Positions 1 to 10,186 are shown, counted from the stretch's first letter. The stretch is 18,320 bases of DNA from Saccoglossus kowalevskii (GCF_000003605.2 NW_003146291.1:167627-185946), one strand, 5' to 3'. Made by a program: numbers and translations. Notes: generated by a model not told the origin, from the sequence alone.

Positions 1-890
1 TATTGTATTGAAGAAAGTCGCCAATAAGTAATATCTCCGTAGAGGGCGATGTTCATCATTGTTGTCCCGGAGAGCGCTTACTTCATGTACATATTTGTTT
101 GATTTTGATTTCGAATATCTCATGACCAATCAGCACAGTCACGGCAGTGAATGGTAAGATACAATAAGATGTTTTATATATATCAAATAATACATCTATT
201 TAACATTAATTTTAACATAAAATTTGCAAAATCACGGAAAATTAATAAATATAGTACTGAGTTTTAAATTAATAATAGTATTGATTTGACATGTATGTTT
301 TCATAATAAATATATATAACCTTATGTTGCGTTGCGTTGCGTTGGATTGCGTTGCGTTGGTTATAAGCGAGCAATAATGTACTTGCCTTACCAAGTATAT
401 TACACACACATAATTCATGTCCATGTTCATGTCATAACACAAGATATAACCATTTACTAGTACTATAGTCTGGATATACACACTTCCATAAAGTAAACAT
501 GATGAAAACTTTGAGTGGCAGCAATACGTGACAAACAATTGCCACAATTGTTAAATCATAATATATCGTGTTTTTCTATCAAAGCCACCTCGAACATCTA
601 AAAAAGAGAAACATTTTATCCTCCTTGACCGACAGCATGTGTTTGGTTTCGTAAGTCGAAGATTATGTTTTTGGTTACATCATCAAATGATTATTAGGCT
701 CGTTCATTGGCTGCTCGGAATTTCACAGAACTCCAACCAAAGCTTTACCTCCGAATTCATAGCGTCATATATAGTTATTTGGAAAACTATGAAAGTATCA
801 TAACTCGAATAGCTGCTAACGATAATATAAATAGAAAATGTTGGCAGTTAGTCGCAGTCTTTGGTTATTCAAGGATTATTATTATTAACT
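1..890. other. AT-rich non-coding stretch
   Basis: No supportable gene. Short open frames here are low-complexity, are broken by stops and have no splice signals that I trust. A pentamer microsatellite is listed separately. Bases 13-60 loosely resemble bases 12924-12960 and may be part of a diverged dispersed repeat. Confidence 0.6.
326..360. repeat. (GTTGC)n pentamer microsatellite
   Basis: Seven consecutive five-base units read GTTGC or close variants, with GTTGG and ATTGC among them. On the opposite strand the run reads as a repeated N-A-T-Q peptide in a chance open frame, which is an artefact of the repeat. Confidence 0.9.
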
Positions 891-910
891 ATTATTTTCT
901 ATACATTATA

Positions 911-916
911 TTTATT
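911..916 (-). terminator. candidate poly(A) signal (distal)
   Basis: TTTATT on the plus strand gives AATAAA on the minus strand, about 180 nt past the stop codon of the 401-aa CDS. It would give a 3' UTR of roughly 200 nt. It competes with the stop-overlapping hexamer at 1094-1099, and sequence alone does not decide between them. Confidence 0.4.
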
Positions 917-1093
917 GGTTCTAGCAGCTTTCACCAAGGGGTGAACAAGATGGCGGATTTGTGAAGTACTCGGACAAGCGGAAATGTCAGGTGATTCTGC
1001 AGCCCTTAAGCAGTACTCAATATATTCCCCTTTACGAATTGTTTGCCTTCAAAGCCTTGAAGGAATACTAGAATAATCCAGAACGTGTAGTGA

Positions 1094-1099
1094 TTTATT
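1094..1099 (-). terminator. AATAAA overlapping the stop codon
   Basis: The minus strand reads TTC GAA TAA ATC at the end of the 401-aa CDS, so the stop codon TAA lies inside a perfect AATAAA hexamer. If used, the 3' UTR would be only about 10-30 nt. The sequence just downstream is not strikingly GU- or U-rich, so this may be coincidence. Confidence 0.35.
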
Positions 1100-2300
1100 C
1101 GAAAGTCATTCCAACATAACTTCTCTCATAATAAGTTTTGGGAATCATATAACGTCTTTTCTTTGGAATGTATCCTGTGTCTTCGAGGTGCGATAAAAAT
1201 ATTTTCATACGGACACTGTGTTGTTCTTGTTCGTGTCTGTTTTCCGCGAGTAGATAACGACGTTTTTCCTCATAACGCCACTTGGAGGCAGACTGCTGGA
1301 CATCTTCATGTTCTTCTATAATGCGTGGACTCCCTAGCAACCTGGCTGTTCCATCCCGCCTCGTATCACTCAGACGTATTCTTGCCATCTGTTTTGCAAA
1401 TTCTTTATCAAAATCTTTCAAGTCCTTGATTTCTTCTTCGATTTCTTGCCTCGACTTCCCTTCGCGTGCTAAACCTTCAGATAGTGAGCTGGACTCGGAC
1501 GTTCTGCCGTTCTTCGGGTGCCGATTTAACGTTCTCCGTCGTTTCTCCATTTCTCGCGTGATGTCTGGCCATCTTTCTTCAACTGGTATACTGAACTCCT
1601 CTCGCAAACGACTTCTAACATCTTTAACGGTTGGGCCTCTTTTAAAGCAATTTTGTGAAAGTCTCTCAAATGCGCTCTTCGGTCGCTTCTGCAAAAGATG
1701 CTGCATAAGATTGGTTCTTTGTTGCGTAGTTCTATATGGGGGCGCTGTTCTCACTCTGTTTCTACTATTTTTATTATTGGTTGAAAGATCTTGCGTCACG
1801 TCAAGCAATGATCCGTCGGAGTGGCGACGTTGGTGGCGCATATTTATACCAGTTGTGGCAGCACGTGTTTCGGCGAAAGCGATTGTTCTGTTGGGCATAA
1901 ACTCATGATGAGTATCGCCCATCACGCCGAGTTCGCTATCATTATGTTCATGGAATTTTAATCCAGCGGAAGTTGTTGCCCCAGAATCGTGAGAGATCGT
2001 AGGATCGCTCTTGTGTTCATGTTCATCCTCGTTCACAAGCAAATTCAGTTGTATTTTACTTCCGTCGCCGTCGCCGATCTCTCCTACCATGTGTAATTTC
2101 TCTTTTATCAGATGACACACAGAAATTTTCCTTTGTTTTTCAAAAAGTTTGTGCCTCTGATTTAACACTCGCTTGGCCCTCAAGTTAGCCATACGCACGT
2201 CTTCTGAAAGTTCGCTTCGTAATGGCGTCACTCCGAGTTCACTCCATTTATGGAAGTCTCGCGTGGCTTTGTCAGCTTTCCTAGCACTTGATGACATCAT
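1095..2300 (-). CDS. uncharacterised basic, helix-rich protein (401 aa)
   Basis: The only long, convincing coding region in the window. I do not recognise the family. The start is ATG at 2300, immediately followed by a second ATG whose context is better (A at -3). In-frame TGA and TAG lie upstream within the same exon, so the frame does not extend further 5'. The protein is rich in Arg, Lys and Glu. Residues 24-72 look helical and basic. Residues 78-135 are a low-complexity segment with an acidic/His stretch (NEDEHEH). Residues 195-265 are basic and contain KRRR at 253. Residues 284-309 and 335-372 are charged and could form coiled coils. PKKRR at 379-383 resembles a monopartite nuclear localisation signal. 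I see no signal peptide, membrane segment or catalytic motif. A nuclear or scaffolding role is inference only. The reverse-strand 208-codon open frame inside it is a shadow. Confidence 0.85.
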   Translation of the reverse strand: MMSSSARKADKATRDFHKWSELGVTPLRSELSEDVRMANLRAKRVLNQRHKLFEKQRKISVCHLIKEKLHMVGEIGDGDGSKIQLNLLVNEDEHEHKSDPTISHDSGATTSAGLKFHEHNDSELGVMGDTHHEFMPNRTIAFAETRAATTGINMRHQRRHSDGSLLDVTQDLSTNNKNSRNRVRTAPPYRTTQQRTNLMQHLLQKRPKSAFERLSQNCFKRGPTVKDVRSRLREEFSIPVEERWPDITREMEKRRRTLNRHPKNGRTSESSSLSEGLAREGKSRQEIEEEIKDLKDFDKEFAKQMARIRLSDTRRDGTARLLGSPRIIEEHEDVQQSASKWRYEEKRRYLLAENRHEQEQHSVRMKIFLSHLEDTGYIPKKRRYMIPKTYYERSYVGMTFE

Positions 2301-2347
2301 GAGTATAGTTCAAGTTGGTAGCAATATGAGTATGAGTAGTAGCTAAT
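2301..2347 (-). other. 5' UTR part of the CDS-containing exon
   Basis: These 47 nt lie between the inferred splice acceptor and the start codon on the minus strand. In the CDS frame they contain TAG near the exon start and TGA four codons before the ATG. This supports the chosen start and shows that exons further upstream are untranslated with respect to this frame. Confidence 0.7.
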
Positions 2348-2366
2348 CTGAAATTAAAAAAAATAT
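2348..2366 (-). other. 3' splice site (acceptor) of a 5'-UTR intron
   Basis: Reading the minus strand, a run of T followed by AATTTCAG precedes the exon, giving a polypyrimidine tract and CAG as expected for a metazoan acceptor. It implies at least one more exon at higher coordinates. Confidence 0.7.
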
Positions 2367-2488
2367 ATATTAACAAACCTTGCACAGACGGTTACTCACA
2401 ATTCTTGAAAAAAATGATAACAAACAGAAAACAACATTAGTTCAACACAACAAAAATCAGTCTACTAAACCTTACAACACAAAACATA

Positions 2489-2506
2489 AGATATGACGTC
2501 ATATCT
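2489..2506. promoter_or_regulatory. 18-bp palindrome centred on a CRE
   Basis: AGATATGACGTCATATCT is a perfect 18-bp palindrome whose core TGACGTCA (2494-2501) is the full CREB/ATF consensus. It lies about 190 bp upstream of the start codon of the minus-strand gene, in the presumed first intron or promoter. The motif is seen; binding is inferred. Confidence 0.5.
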
Positions 2507-2585
2507 ACACTACATTGACAAATGACAAAACATGAATTTCTATGACCCCTGTCGAGAAATTCTGTTGTGGCCACATTGAAGTTTC

Positions 2586-2592
2586 ACTCACG
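2586..2592 (-). other. candidate 5' splice site for the upstream UTR exon
   Basis: The minus strand reads CCG|GTGAGTG here, close to donor consensus, and would give a 244-nt intron with the acceptor at 2348. A second match (GTGAGTAAC at 2398 downward) would give an intron of only about 51 nt. Other donor-like sites exist further upstream, so the pairing is not settled. Confidence 0.3.
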
Positions 2593-2678
2593 GTAAACAA
2601 AATCATATTACGTCAATTCGTAACATTTTAAATTATATCGATTAATCATCGATTATACTTTTACGTGGGTAAAATGGG

Positions 2679-2686
2679 TGACGTCA
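2679..2686. promoter_or_regulatory. second CRE palindrome, in the loop of a small inverted repeat
   Basis: TGACGTCA again, 185 bp from the first copy. It is flanked by AAAATGGG (2671-2678) and its inverted copy CCCATTTT (2695-2702), so the CRE sits between the arms of a short inverted repeat. It could mark the promoter of the minus-strand gene if the donor at 2592 is real. Confidence 0.45.
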
Positions 2687-2704
2687 CGTTGTGTCCCATT
2701 TTTA

Positions 2705-4339
2705 CTTTATGGCAGAAACCTTCCAAAAATCAAATACCCAGAGTTTATTAATTATGCAATAAATTGTGCTCTTGGACGATATAAGGACAGTGTACCAGAC
2801 TAATTTTCGAGAAAATAGTGGTTGTATTTTAGTGGATAGTGGCCATTTTGTCATATTCTAACGCTATTATGCCATATCTCAAATTGTAGGCTGGTGACAT
2901 TATTATAAATCATGGGGTATTTTATGTTCTCCTAAATTATTTTAAAAATAGGGGTTTTAAAAATTGTCAAAAATGCAAATATTTTTTAACATTGTGTTTT
3001 ATGGAAAAATGGCGATGTTTGACAAATATTAGCCTAGTTTCTCAAAATACGTCACTGTAAGACGGGAAATTCATTGTGAAAATACTTTTGAAAGTGATTT
3101 TCCATAATAAATCAATAAACATTGCCAAGCGATTTATGACCAACTTTCCCATAAAATTATAAGTAAGTTTTGCTATGACGTGGGCGATGTTAGACTCTAG
3201 AACAGACCCGTGAAGCATTTACGCGTTTTCACATTCGCACGCCCCAGTAACTTTGAAGTGCCCCAGTCTAATGTATAAAGCCTGATTGTATTTTCTGAAG
3301 TCATTTCGGATTTTAGAACAACAAACATTCAGCGATGTCGTCGAGCATGGCTATGGTAGTATGTTACCCACAGCATGACTTCACACCTGGTGTAAACAGT
3401 GGACTCTAAGTGAATACAATACACAGTACGGAGGCTGGATAAATGTTTACGACTGCGTTATAAAACCCAAGCATACTAACTCTTAAAATCTAAAGACGGT
3501 CAGTAACTTTACAGTCTGATAATCTCTGATAATCTCAAAAAGTAAAATATCATTTTTTCCCCGTAAACTCACAGTTAATGGTGATTTGTGACTGTCGTTA
3601 TTGCCAGTGTTAGATCACTTCATGAATATTTCATGGCACGGCGTGGTTCCACCTCGAATCCGTCTAACACTCTAACTAACTGCCTGATCACGACACAATG
3701 TGCACGTACATTACAGCGGCCTTTGTTGTGTAGTGGCAATGCTTGTTAAAACACACCAACCGTAACTTTATAAAAGTTTTACAGAAAACGTCTTTTTATA
3801 TATTAGTGAACTTACAAAATCGTCATTGAATTCTTGTTCTTCTAAGAACACAACGGAAATTAAACTATTTCTCCGTGATTGAGATCTTCCGTTGTTTCTA
3901 TTGTTTTCATTCATGCGTCAGTGACACGGTGGCGGCCTTTGAACACACCTTCTTTGCTATGCACAACACTAGGAACTGCTATTGTGTTTACTCTCGGGTT
4001 TCCGATCACAATTCATTGTTATTTCAGGCACTCCATCTTATAAGTTTAATCTCGCAACACATTTAGTTGCTGGATTAAAATAACATTAGGGAACAGAAGA
4101 TAGATCAATAGTGTAAACACCATCAACAAGGGTATCCGAAGATCATAAGGAACAGCTTCACACGTCTGGGAGTGGTAGCAAATATAATGCACTCCTACGC
4201 AGTAACATGTCACGTGATTATGTAAGAAAAGTATTACCCACTCATTTCCTTCAGAATTAAAATCAAATTCGCAGAATCTTCTAATGAAATTAAAGAGAGA
4301 TACCTCCCATAAGTCATGGATAACACCCCTTCTTAATGA
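2705..4339. other. non-coding stretch
   Basis: No supportable gene. The 63-codon open frame at 3875-4066 is short and Cys/Phe-rich. An acceptor-like TTATTTCAG ends at 4027 inside it, with no matching donor nearby. A 10-bp direct duplication (CTGATAATCT) occurs near 3517-3536. I see nothing else of note. Confidence 0.5.
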
Positions 4340-4482
4340 ATGAATATATACATACTAGTTTATGACATAAGTAGCCAGTTCCTATACATGTATCTGATGT
4401 ATGATATACTGATGTATGCTTATTTGAAATGTGTATCAAATAAACAACGATCGGTCATCGCTGGGAGCGGTGCCGGAACCAT

Positions 4483-4684
4483 GGTTCGTAGATTCCGAAA
4501 CGGTGGTCGCGACCTACTCTGGGCAGACCAAAGCAAGCATTATGTCTGTGGCGTATGCGACGTTGTGGAAACCCTGATACATGTCTCGACCTGCGGGCTA
4601 GTAGTTGATGATGCAATTTTTATAAAAAGGCCAGGAGAGACAACAGTGTCGGAGGCCAACGCAAAACTATTTTCAGAAAACTAG
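4483..4684 (+). CDS. possible small ORF or coding remnant with C-x2-C-x7-H-x3-C motif
   Basis: An ATG with a good Kozak context (ACCATGG) opens a frame to TAG at 4684. The same frame stays open upstream to 4340, but that part is AT-rich and unconvincing. From about 4440 the composition becomes more GC-rich and the translation looks protein-like. It includes a cluster C-G-V-C followed by seven residues, then H-x3-C, resembling a zinc-binding knuckle. Some LINE reverse transcriptases end in a similar C-x2-C...H-x4-C motif, so a decayed retroelement tail is one reading and a host exon another. No upstream splice acceptor is evident, and the stop lies just before the inverted-repeat element at 4708. 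Confidence 0.25.
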
Positions 4685-4707
4685 AGACAGCGTTTACAGG
4701 TTTACAT

Positions 4708-4832
4708 TTTAAAGCGCGGTGGTCGTCGCACAGCGCGTCTTCGAATTTCATGTAAACAAACAATGTATTTTACACGCGTTGTGTACATCGCTATGGGTCC
4801 CATATCGAACACGACGACCACCACGCTTTAAA
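4708..4832. mobile_element. 125-bp MITE-like element with 21-bp terminal inverted repeats
   Basis: The left end, TTTAAAGCG then CGGTGGTCGTCG, is matched at the right end as an inverted copy with one mismatch in 21 (4708-4728 versus 4812-4832). It has no coding capacity. The ends include TTAA, so the boundaries could instead be AGCG...CGCT with a TTAA target-site duplication. Both readings fit, and I do not assign a superfamily. The inside (4759-4786) matches 25 of 28 bases at 9516-9543, which shows that it is a dispersed family. Confidence 0.65.
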
Positions 4833-4859
4833 CTATACGTCTCTGTCATATGCTGCAAC

Positions 4860-6456
4860 TAAATCAAGTGTTATAATTGATTACTAGTAAAACTCCCCAG
4901 AGAATCAAGAGTTCGCTTACATGAGTGAAGGTTCATATTTAGGTCATAATGATAATAAAAGCGATGTGACTGCTTAAATAAGTTTTCTAACTTCATGGAC
5001 CAGTCATTCAATGTAGAACTGATGGCATAATAATAATAAAGATAATTTATTGCATCCTTAGAAATACAGTGTTTCCATCAGTTTATAGCAACAAAAGTAA
5101 GATATTAAAAAACAATACATATGTTGAGACCACAACTCAAATCAACAGGTAGATCAGCACATACAGAGAATCATGTCACGTGTACGATATTTCCCACGCA
5201 TGGTGACCTTAATCTTGTATACACTGCATAGTCCTGATAGGCATACTTTTCAGTCGTAAACTAGATTCTGAATTACCTAGTCGTTTTTATCGAAATGTTA
5301 ATTGTTCCATATGGTAAACACAACAGCTACAGACAATCAGTGATTCGTGTCATTTCATGCAAATATCTAACTCTGTTAGGAAATGCCACCTTAGACTTGC
5401 CTACCGCAGCGGAACACAGTTTTGCTACATGACCGTAACGCCTCGCTGTAACGTGTCTAATCACTGTCACCGTGCCGTTATTTTAACGAAGCCGAACCCA
5501 CTGGGAGAATTGCGTCATTTTAAACGACACGAAACGATGTCGTGCTTCTGTGACACACCAAACGTTTCAGTCAGTCTTGCATACATGTAATTCACTTAGC
5601 ATATTGTAAAATGAAAGGGAAAATATCAAAATGAATATCACACTGGAAACTCACTGACACTAAGTCAAATGAAAATATGTTAAAATGTTTTTACAATATT
5701 AGAATGCATGTAAATAATAATATACGACTTTTTCATCCCATATCATTCAGCAAAAAGTCTAGATATAAAGTAATAATTCTACCATAGACAAATATTCGAT
5801 GGCCCGTATTTTCAAGTTCATCTTCCATATCCTGAAGGCAAGAACCCATAATAATGAACGTGTGACGAAGATTGCATATTGCCTACAACTCAGCTCAAAA
5901 GTACATGTCTATAACCCTACTCGTATTTTTATTAGATAGTTGATCATACATCTGTACAATGTTCACTGGGTTATTATTAGTAGAAGATAATACAAAACTA
6001 CGTGCTTGTGGAAGTTAGCCAAATTATATTAAAATGTTATTATCGGTAATTAGCAATATATATTTTTTCATCACTTTTGGAATCAAATATTCTTTAAATA
6101 GCTGGGGATTCAAATGCCCCGTCATCAGATGTCGTATATGACAATATGGCTGTCACATACTAAACCTGATTTTTTTCAAAGTCAACATCCTTGTATTATA
6201 CTGCAATATTTTATGATTTATTCTGAGCTAAACACGTTGTTCTTGCAGCACATATTTGTAAATGTTCTCCACTGTTCACTTAATTGTTTCGGTACGTATA
6301 ATAATAATAATTACTGCGCATGCGCAATCGAGTTTTCCATTTTCATCGAACAAATACTATACAGTGTGATGAAATGAATCATATTTTCCTGTATCATAAA
6401 AACAATATTACATCTTTTCGTTCATATTACACATGTAATACATGTTGTCTTTTCAG
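4860..6456. other. non-coding stretch with one dubious ORF
   Basis: Mostly AT-rich with no strong coding signal. An ATG-initiated 77-codon frame at 5357-5590 is Cys/His-rich and somewhat more GC-rich than its surroundings. It has no recognisable motif or splice context, so it is not called as a gene. Confidence 0.45.
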
Positions 6457-6657
6457 TGAACGTTAGATCTCATAGCCTGGTATTAGAGCACACGAATCGA
6501 GTAAGCTTACTGCGGCATAGAGACCGTACAGTGCGATGACATGGCCTTGAAATCGTCATCGTCTGTGCGACGATTTCTTTCTAACAACCACGATGTCAAG
6601 GATTGTATAGACCCATTAAATGTCGCGAGAACTCTTTGGACAAACTTCAACCTTAGG
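6457..6657 (+). other. candidate first coding exon (unproven)
   Basis: A good acceptor (TTGTCTTTTCAG ending at 6456) is followed by a segment less AT-rich than its surroundings. An ATG at 6541 has a favourable context (GACATGG), and an in-frame TAA lies upstream within the same segment. The frame runs 39 codons to a moderate donor, GG|GTAATA, at 6658, ending in phase 0. Without the donor it continues to a stop at 6762, giving 73 aa. The peptide has no motif that I know. It could equally be chance. Confidence 0.2.
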
Positions 6658-6779
6658 GTAATAAATTTAACGTTTTCAAATGATTGGTTGCCATGGATCC
6701 GAACTATCACACTTGTGTGGATTTACATGGTTTCCCATCAGAATGCTTCTGTGGTCAACTAGATTCCAGTCCAGTTATG

Positions 6780-8450
6780 GTAGGTTACTATGACGACATA
6801 TAGTCCCTGCTTAATATTGACTTAATTTACTGAATGTTTTGATAGATTGACATAACCCTATTGACGTTATTTTTACATCATAATGATTTCCATGCGTACA
6901 ATAAAGAGATACCATAACGTGGTTACTGCCTTATGTCTATACATTTAACTACATGCTTTTGAGAAAGCTCATAGTAGTTTCATGAGACGGTTACAAGGCC
7001 ATCCCACACTGGCACCAGCTTACGATTTCACCATGGTCTCAAAGAATCGTCTCACTAGATATATGTCTCGAATTTTCACTTTTGATACTCGAAGAACATA
7101 TCATGGATTCTCGAAATCTGGGTCATGTCTATTTCAAACCTATGGACGTTTGTGATGCCATTCATAATAAGTTACGTACTGTTTTGTGAATTGTTGATTC
7201 ACTGTTTACTATCATGGACGGTTGTATTGAAATGGAAGACATTGAAATGGGACAAATTCGATTACTCGTTTTGTTTTTATATTTGCTATTTGTACACGCG
7301 CGTTTAAGTTTTTTGCATATTACATATTAGTTCTATCAAAGACATTATTGTCTATTGTCTTTGGTTCTATACGCTTTGCGTAAAAATAAATGAAACATCT
7401 TTAGTTTTAAATACGACGATCTTTTTAGCAATATATTTAGTCTTCTTGTTTATAACAATTCGGGGATTTATTCAAATTCACTAAAATGTTTACGTTTATT
7501 TGTTATCACATTACAATATATGAAAATAATAGTATTTATGTGATTCGACTACTGTGTATGATCTCACCTATAGGCAGTTCTTAAAAGCTGGTTGAACCGA
7601 TCGTTAAGTTCGCTACATGATGGTTATCGTACGCGATACAACGATACTACCTTTTACCAGTTAAATCATAAAAATAGTAAATAAATAAAAGTTGCTGTGT
7701 ATTTTTACGTTCTTATGTTCTACCTATACATTTAAACATTTACTTCTATGCTATCGATAAAGAGCCATTGCTCTAAATGTCTAGTTATTTTGAATAGTTA
7801 CTTAGGACGATTACCAAATATGATCTACCATAATGCAATTTTACCAGTTAGTTTGTTACCCCAGCAAAGCAGACGATCTCACGTACGCCACACGTTGTTT
7901 CTATTTTTAATTTTATACATTCATGAAAAATCCAGAACATGTCCACAATTCAAGTATGTTTATATTGAGTCAATATAATGATATTCGCCGGCACAAAAAA
8001 GAACATTAAAAAAATAATGGTTAAAGTACAGTAATGGCGGCAAATTTAAGTTTTAACATTTTTATCATAGAGTTCAATGGTGAATACATCTTCCGATATT
8101 TAAAATTTCGAGATATGATAATTCTTTATCACTGTGTGTCCATGGAAACTGTCCTCAAAATACCAATTTTTACTCAGTAGTTACCATTTTTTTTCCAAAA
8201 TATGTTTGTATACCCCACACAAAATATTAGTCACCAATTTAACGATTATTTCCAAAACTATGACGTCACGTATACAAAGAAACAGTTATGTAGGAATTTG
8301 GATAGTGTGTTGTTGCCGTCTTGTTAAAAACAACAGTAGTAGGCTTCTAACTTAACATGTAAGGGGACTGCAACAACAATCATACATTGGACTTGGGATC
8401 CATTAAACCAATATAGACATTATTGGCATAGAGATACGGATCACATTACC
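6780..8450. other. AT-rich non-coding stretch
   Basis: Only short, low-complexity open frames are present, with no splice-framed candidates. A CRE palindrome at 8261 is listed separately. Confidence 0.55.
8261..8268. promoter_or_regulatory. third CRE palindrome (TGACGTCA)
   Basis: A full CREB/ATF consensus within CTATGACGTCACGTAT. It has no gene next to it that I can support, so its function is uncertain. Confidence 0.25.
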
Positions 8451-8457
8451 CCACTAA

Positions 8458-8982
8458 TTGTGTCTAGTTTCTGTGCTACAATCTCGTGCGCACGTTGCTA
8501 CCCTCTTAACTTGGGTAAACACTCACTTGGAGCACCGCAGAGTAACTCAGTGTACCGAACGGTATCTCCTTGATAATCCACGGTTGTCCATGGCTGTAAA
8601 GCAAGGCACAGATTTAGGTGTAATGCTGACGACTACTTGAGCACATTTATCGGGAGTGCCCCCTCTTCATCTCCCGTGTTGCTCGGAACACACTGGTATG
8701 AAAAGCTGGTATGTCAGACGTAAAGTGCATTTCAAAGGTGCTAAGTGTGCAGCCTATCTCCCCTAAACAAATGTAATGTTTACGCAATGTTTACGTCCGA
8801 CAATGTTGTCGGGAATATATCATGTGATTATACTCCGGGAGGGGGCTTCTTTCAATGGAACGATGTATGGGGAAATAATGGCTGAAATGGGGCCCCTGTT
8901 TGAGCCAAAGTTTCTGGAAGGGGTTCAATACCGAAATTATTTACATAAAGCTCAAAAATCTGAAGCCATAAATTCTGACTGA
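8458..8982 (+). other. two small open frames of unknown status
   Basis: Frame 8458-8640 (60 codons, opening with TTG directly after a TAA) and ATG frame 8776-8982 (68 codons) read as reasonably complex peptides. They have no recognised motif. TCTAG at about 8465-8469 could be a weak acceptor, and no good donor is evident. They are recorded as places to check against transcripts, not as genes. Confidence 0.12.
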
Positions 8983-9486
8983 AAAACACGACTCATTCAT
9001 TTCGTAACCCATGTCAAAAAAGTTTGAAAACGGGTAACCATTTTTCGCAGAATTGTCTGAAAAGGTATCTTTTTTTTCGAATCTCGGCTATCTTGAAATA
9101 AGGTAGGGTTCTGGGGTCAGTGCTGGAGGCACATCTCTGTCTCAAGTACCCTCAGGATTCCTGATTATCTGGATATTACTGGAAATTTGAGTAATTTGGA
9201 TGTGACAAGTATTTGGAACACTACACATGATTATAGCTAACTTGAATATCAAAAACTTTTGTGACTAGTTAACATATGCATGTCATATACTTATTACATT
9301 ATTAATACATTGTAACTGTCGAAAAAACATATCGCTAACTCTATGATAACGTACTCGTCAGGTATGCTAATCAGGGACGAGAACGTGCTTATGTAAATAA
9401 CTACAGTGTAAACAACAATGTGCAGCTACCACCAACAATGTCCATTTCGGAAGCCCACACCTCAAATCGGAGTGTGTTGCCCAACG

Positions 9487-9597
9487 TTTATAGTGCGCTT
9501 TCGCATTTTGCATGCAACAATGTATCTTACTCGCGTTGTATACCTTGTGTAGGACTCGCGTGAACACGGTGCGACGCGGCGACTGTGGCGCTTTTAA
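9487..9597. mobile_element. diverged relative of the 4708-4832 element
   Basis: This aligns in the same orientation with the MITE-like element. The core 9516-9543 matches 4759-4786 at 25 of 28 bases, and the right end GGCGCTTTTAA parallels CACGCTTTAAA. The left terminal repeat seems reduced to TTTATAGTGCGC, about 16 bp shorter, so this copy looks decayed or internally deleted. Confidence 0.5.
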
Positions 9598-9687
9598 CCC
9601 CCCAGTATACTATTATACGGATCAATATTGTTATGGGGACTGCGTATCTAAGTGGCAGGTTGCACACCCCAACGGGCCACTGTGTAA

Positions 9688-9910
9688 ATGAGAAATGTTG
9701 TTTACATACCCAATAAAATAAATATAATGAGTCCAAATCTACTTTTAAAAAGTATAACACAATCATGTGATCAGGTAATTTTACTGGAGATGATGTCAGT
9801 GGTGGCAGATTCTGTTTATCCCACTGGCAGTTCTACAATTTGTTGCGATGTGTTGACCAGTTTCGACTACATTAGCAAAACAGCGTTGGCTCGGTCGAGC
9901 ATGAATGAAC
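9688..9910 (+). other. candidate exon ending at a strong donor (unproven)
   Basis: The frame opens at ATG 9688, directly after a TAA, and stays open to 10044. At 9910 it meets C|GTAAGTAT, an excellent donor, leaving phase 1. The part from about 9775 has balanced codon use and a protein-like translation containing Y-P-T-G-S-S-T. A weak AG at 9774, without a good pyrimidine tract, would start the exon in phase 0. I do not recognise the peptide. It could be a first exon using ATG 9688 or 9790, or chance. Confidence 0.22.
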
Positions 9911-10186
9911 GTAAGTATACACAGTTAATTACTCCGTCCTACATCACTGGGACAGTCTCGCCATGCTGCATACTGCACCACAAACCCTGTAGTTCAACAT
10001 TTCAGACCACTTTGAAAAAAAAAATGTTAAACCCGAAAAACTGAATATCATACATCAACGATTGATGAAGTATTCCATGAAATGTGTGAACGTATTTAAA
10101 TTCGTCAGCATAAATCGCCGAAAAAATGTCCTGTCTGTCACGTCAGAGTTGAAATAACCACTAACATAGTACAGTTTTGCCTGTGT

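Noticed and set aside
946-958. YY1-like CAAGATGGCGG motif
   Set aside because: A single match at the 3' side of the only gene, with no plus-strand gene starting there, so it is not called as a promoter.
707-964. 85-codon plus-strand frame
   Set aside because: It is AT-rich with Ile/Tyr runs and overlaps the expected 3' UTR of the minus-strand gene. There are no splice or family signals.
1282-1908. 208-codon plus-strand open frame
   Set aside because: It lies wholly antisense to the 401-aa CDS, has a Cys/Leu/Ser-rich translation typical of a shadow frame, and lacks its own splice or promoter context.
6103-6120. tRNA T-arm-like GGGGATTCAAATGCCCC
   Set aside because: The loop resembles a T-loop, but the stem has a mismatch at its closing pair and no acceptor stem, D-arm or anticodon arm can be found around it.
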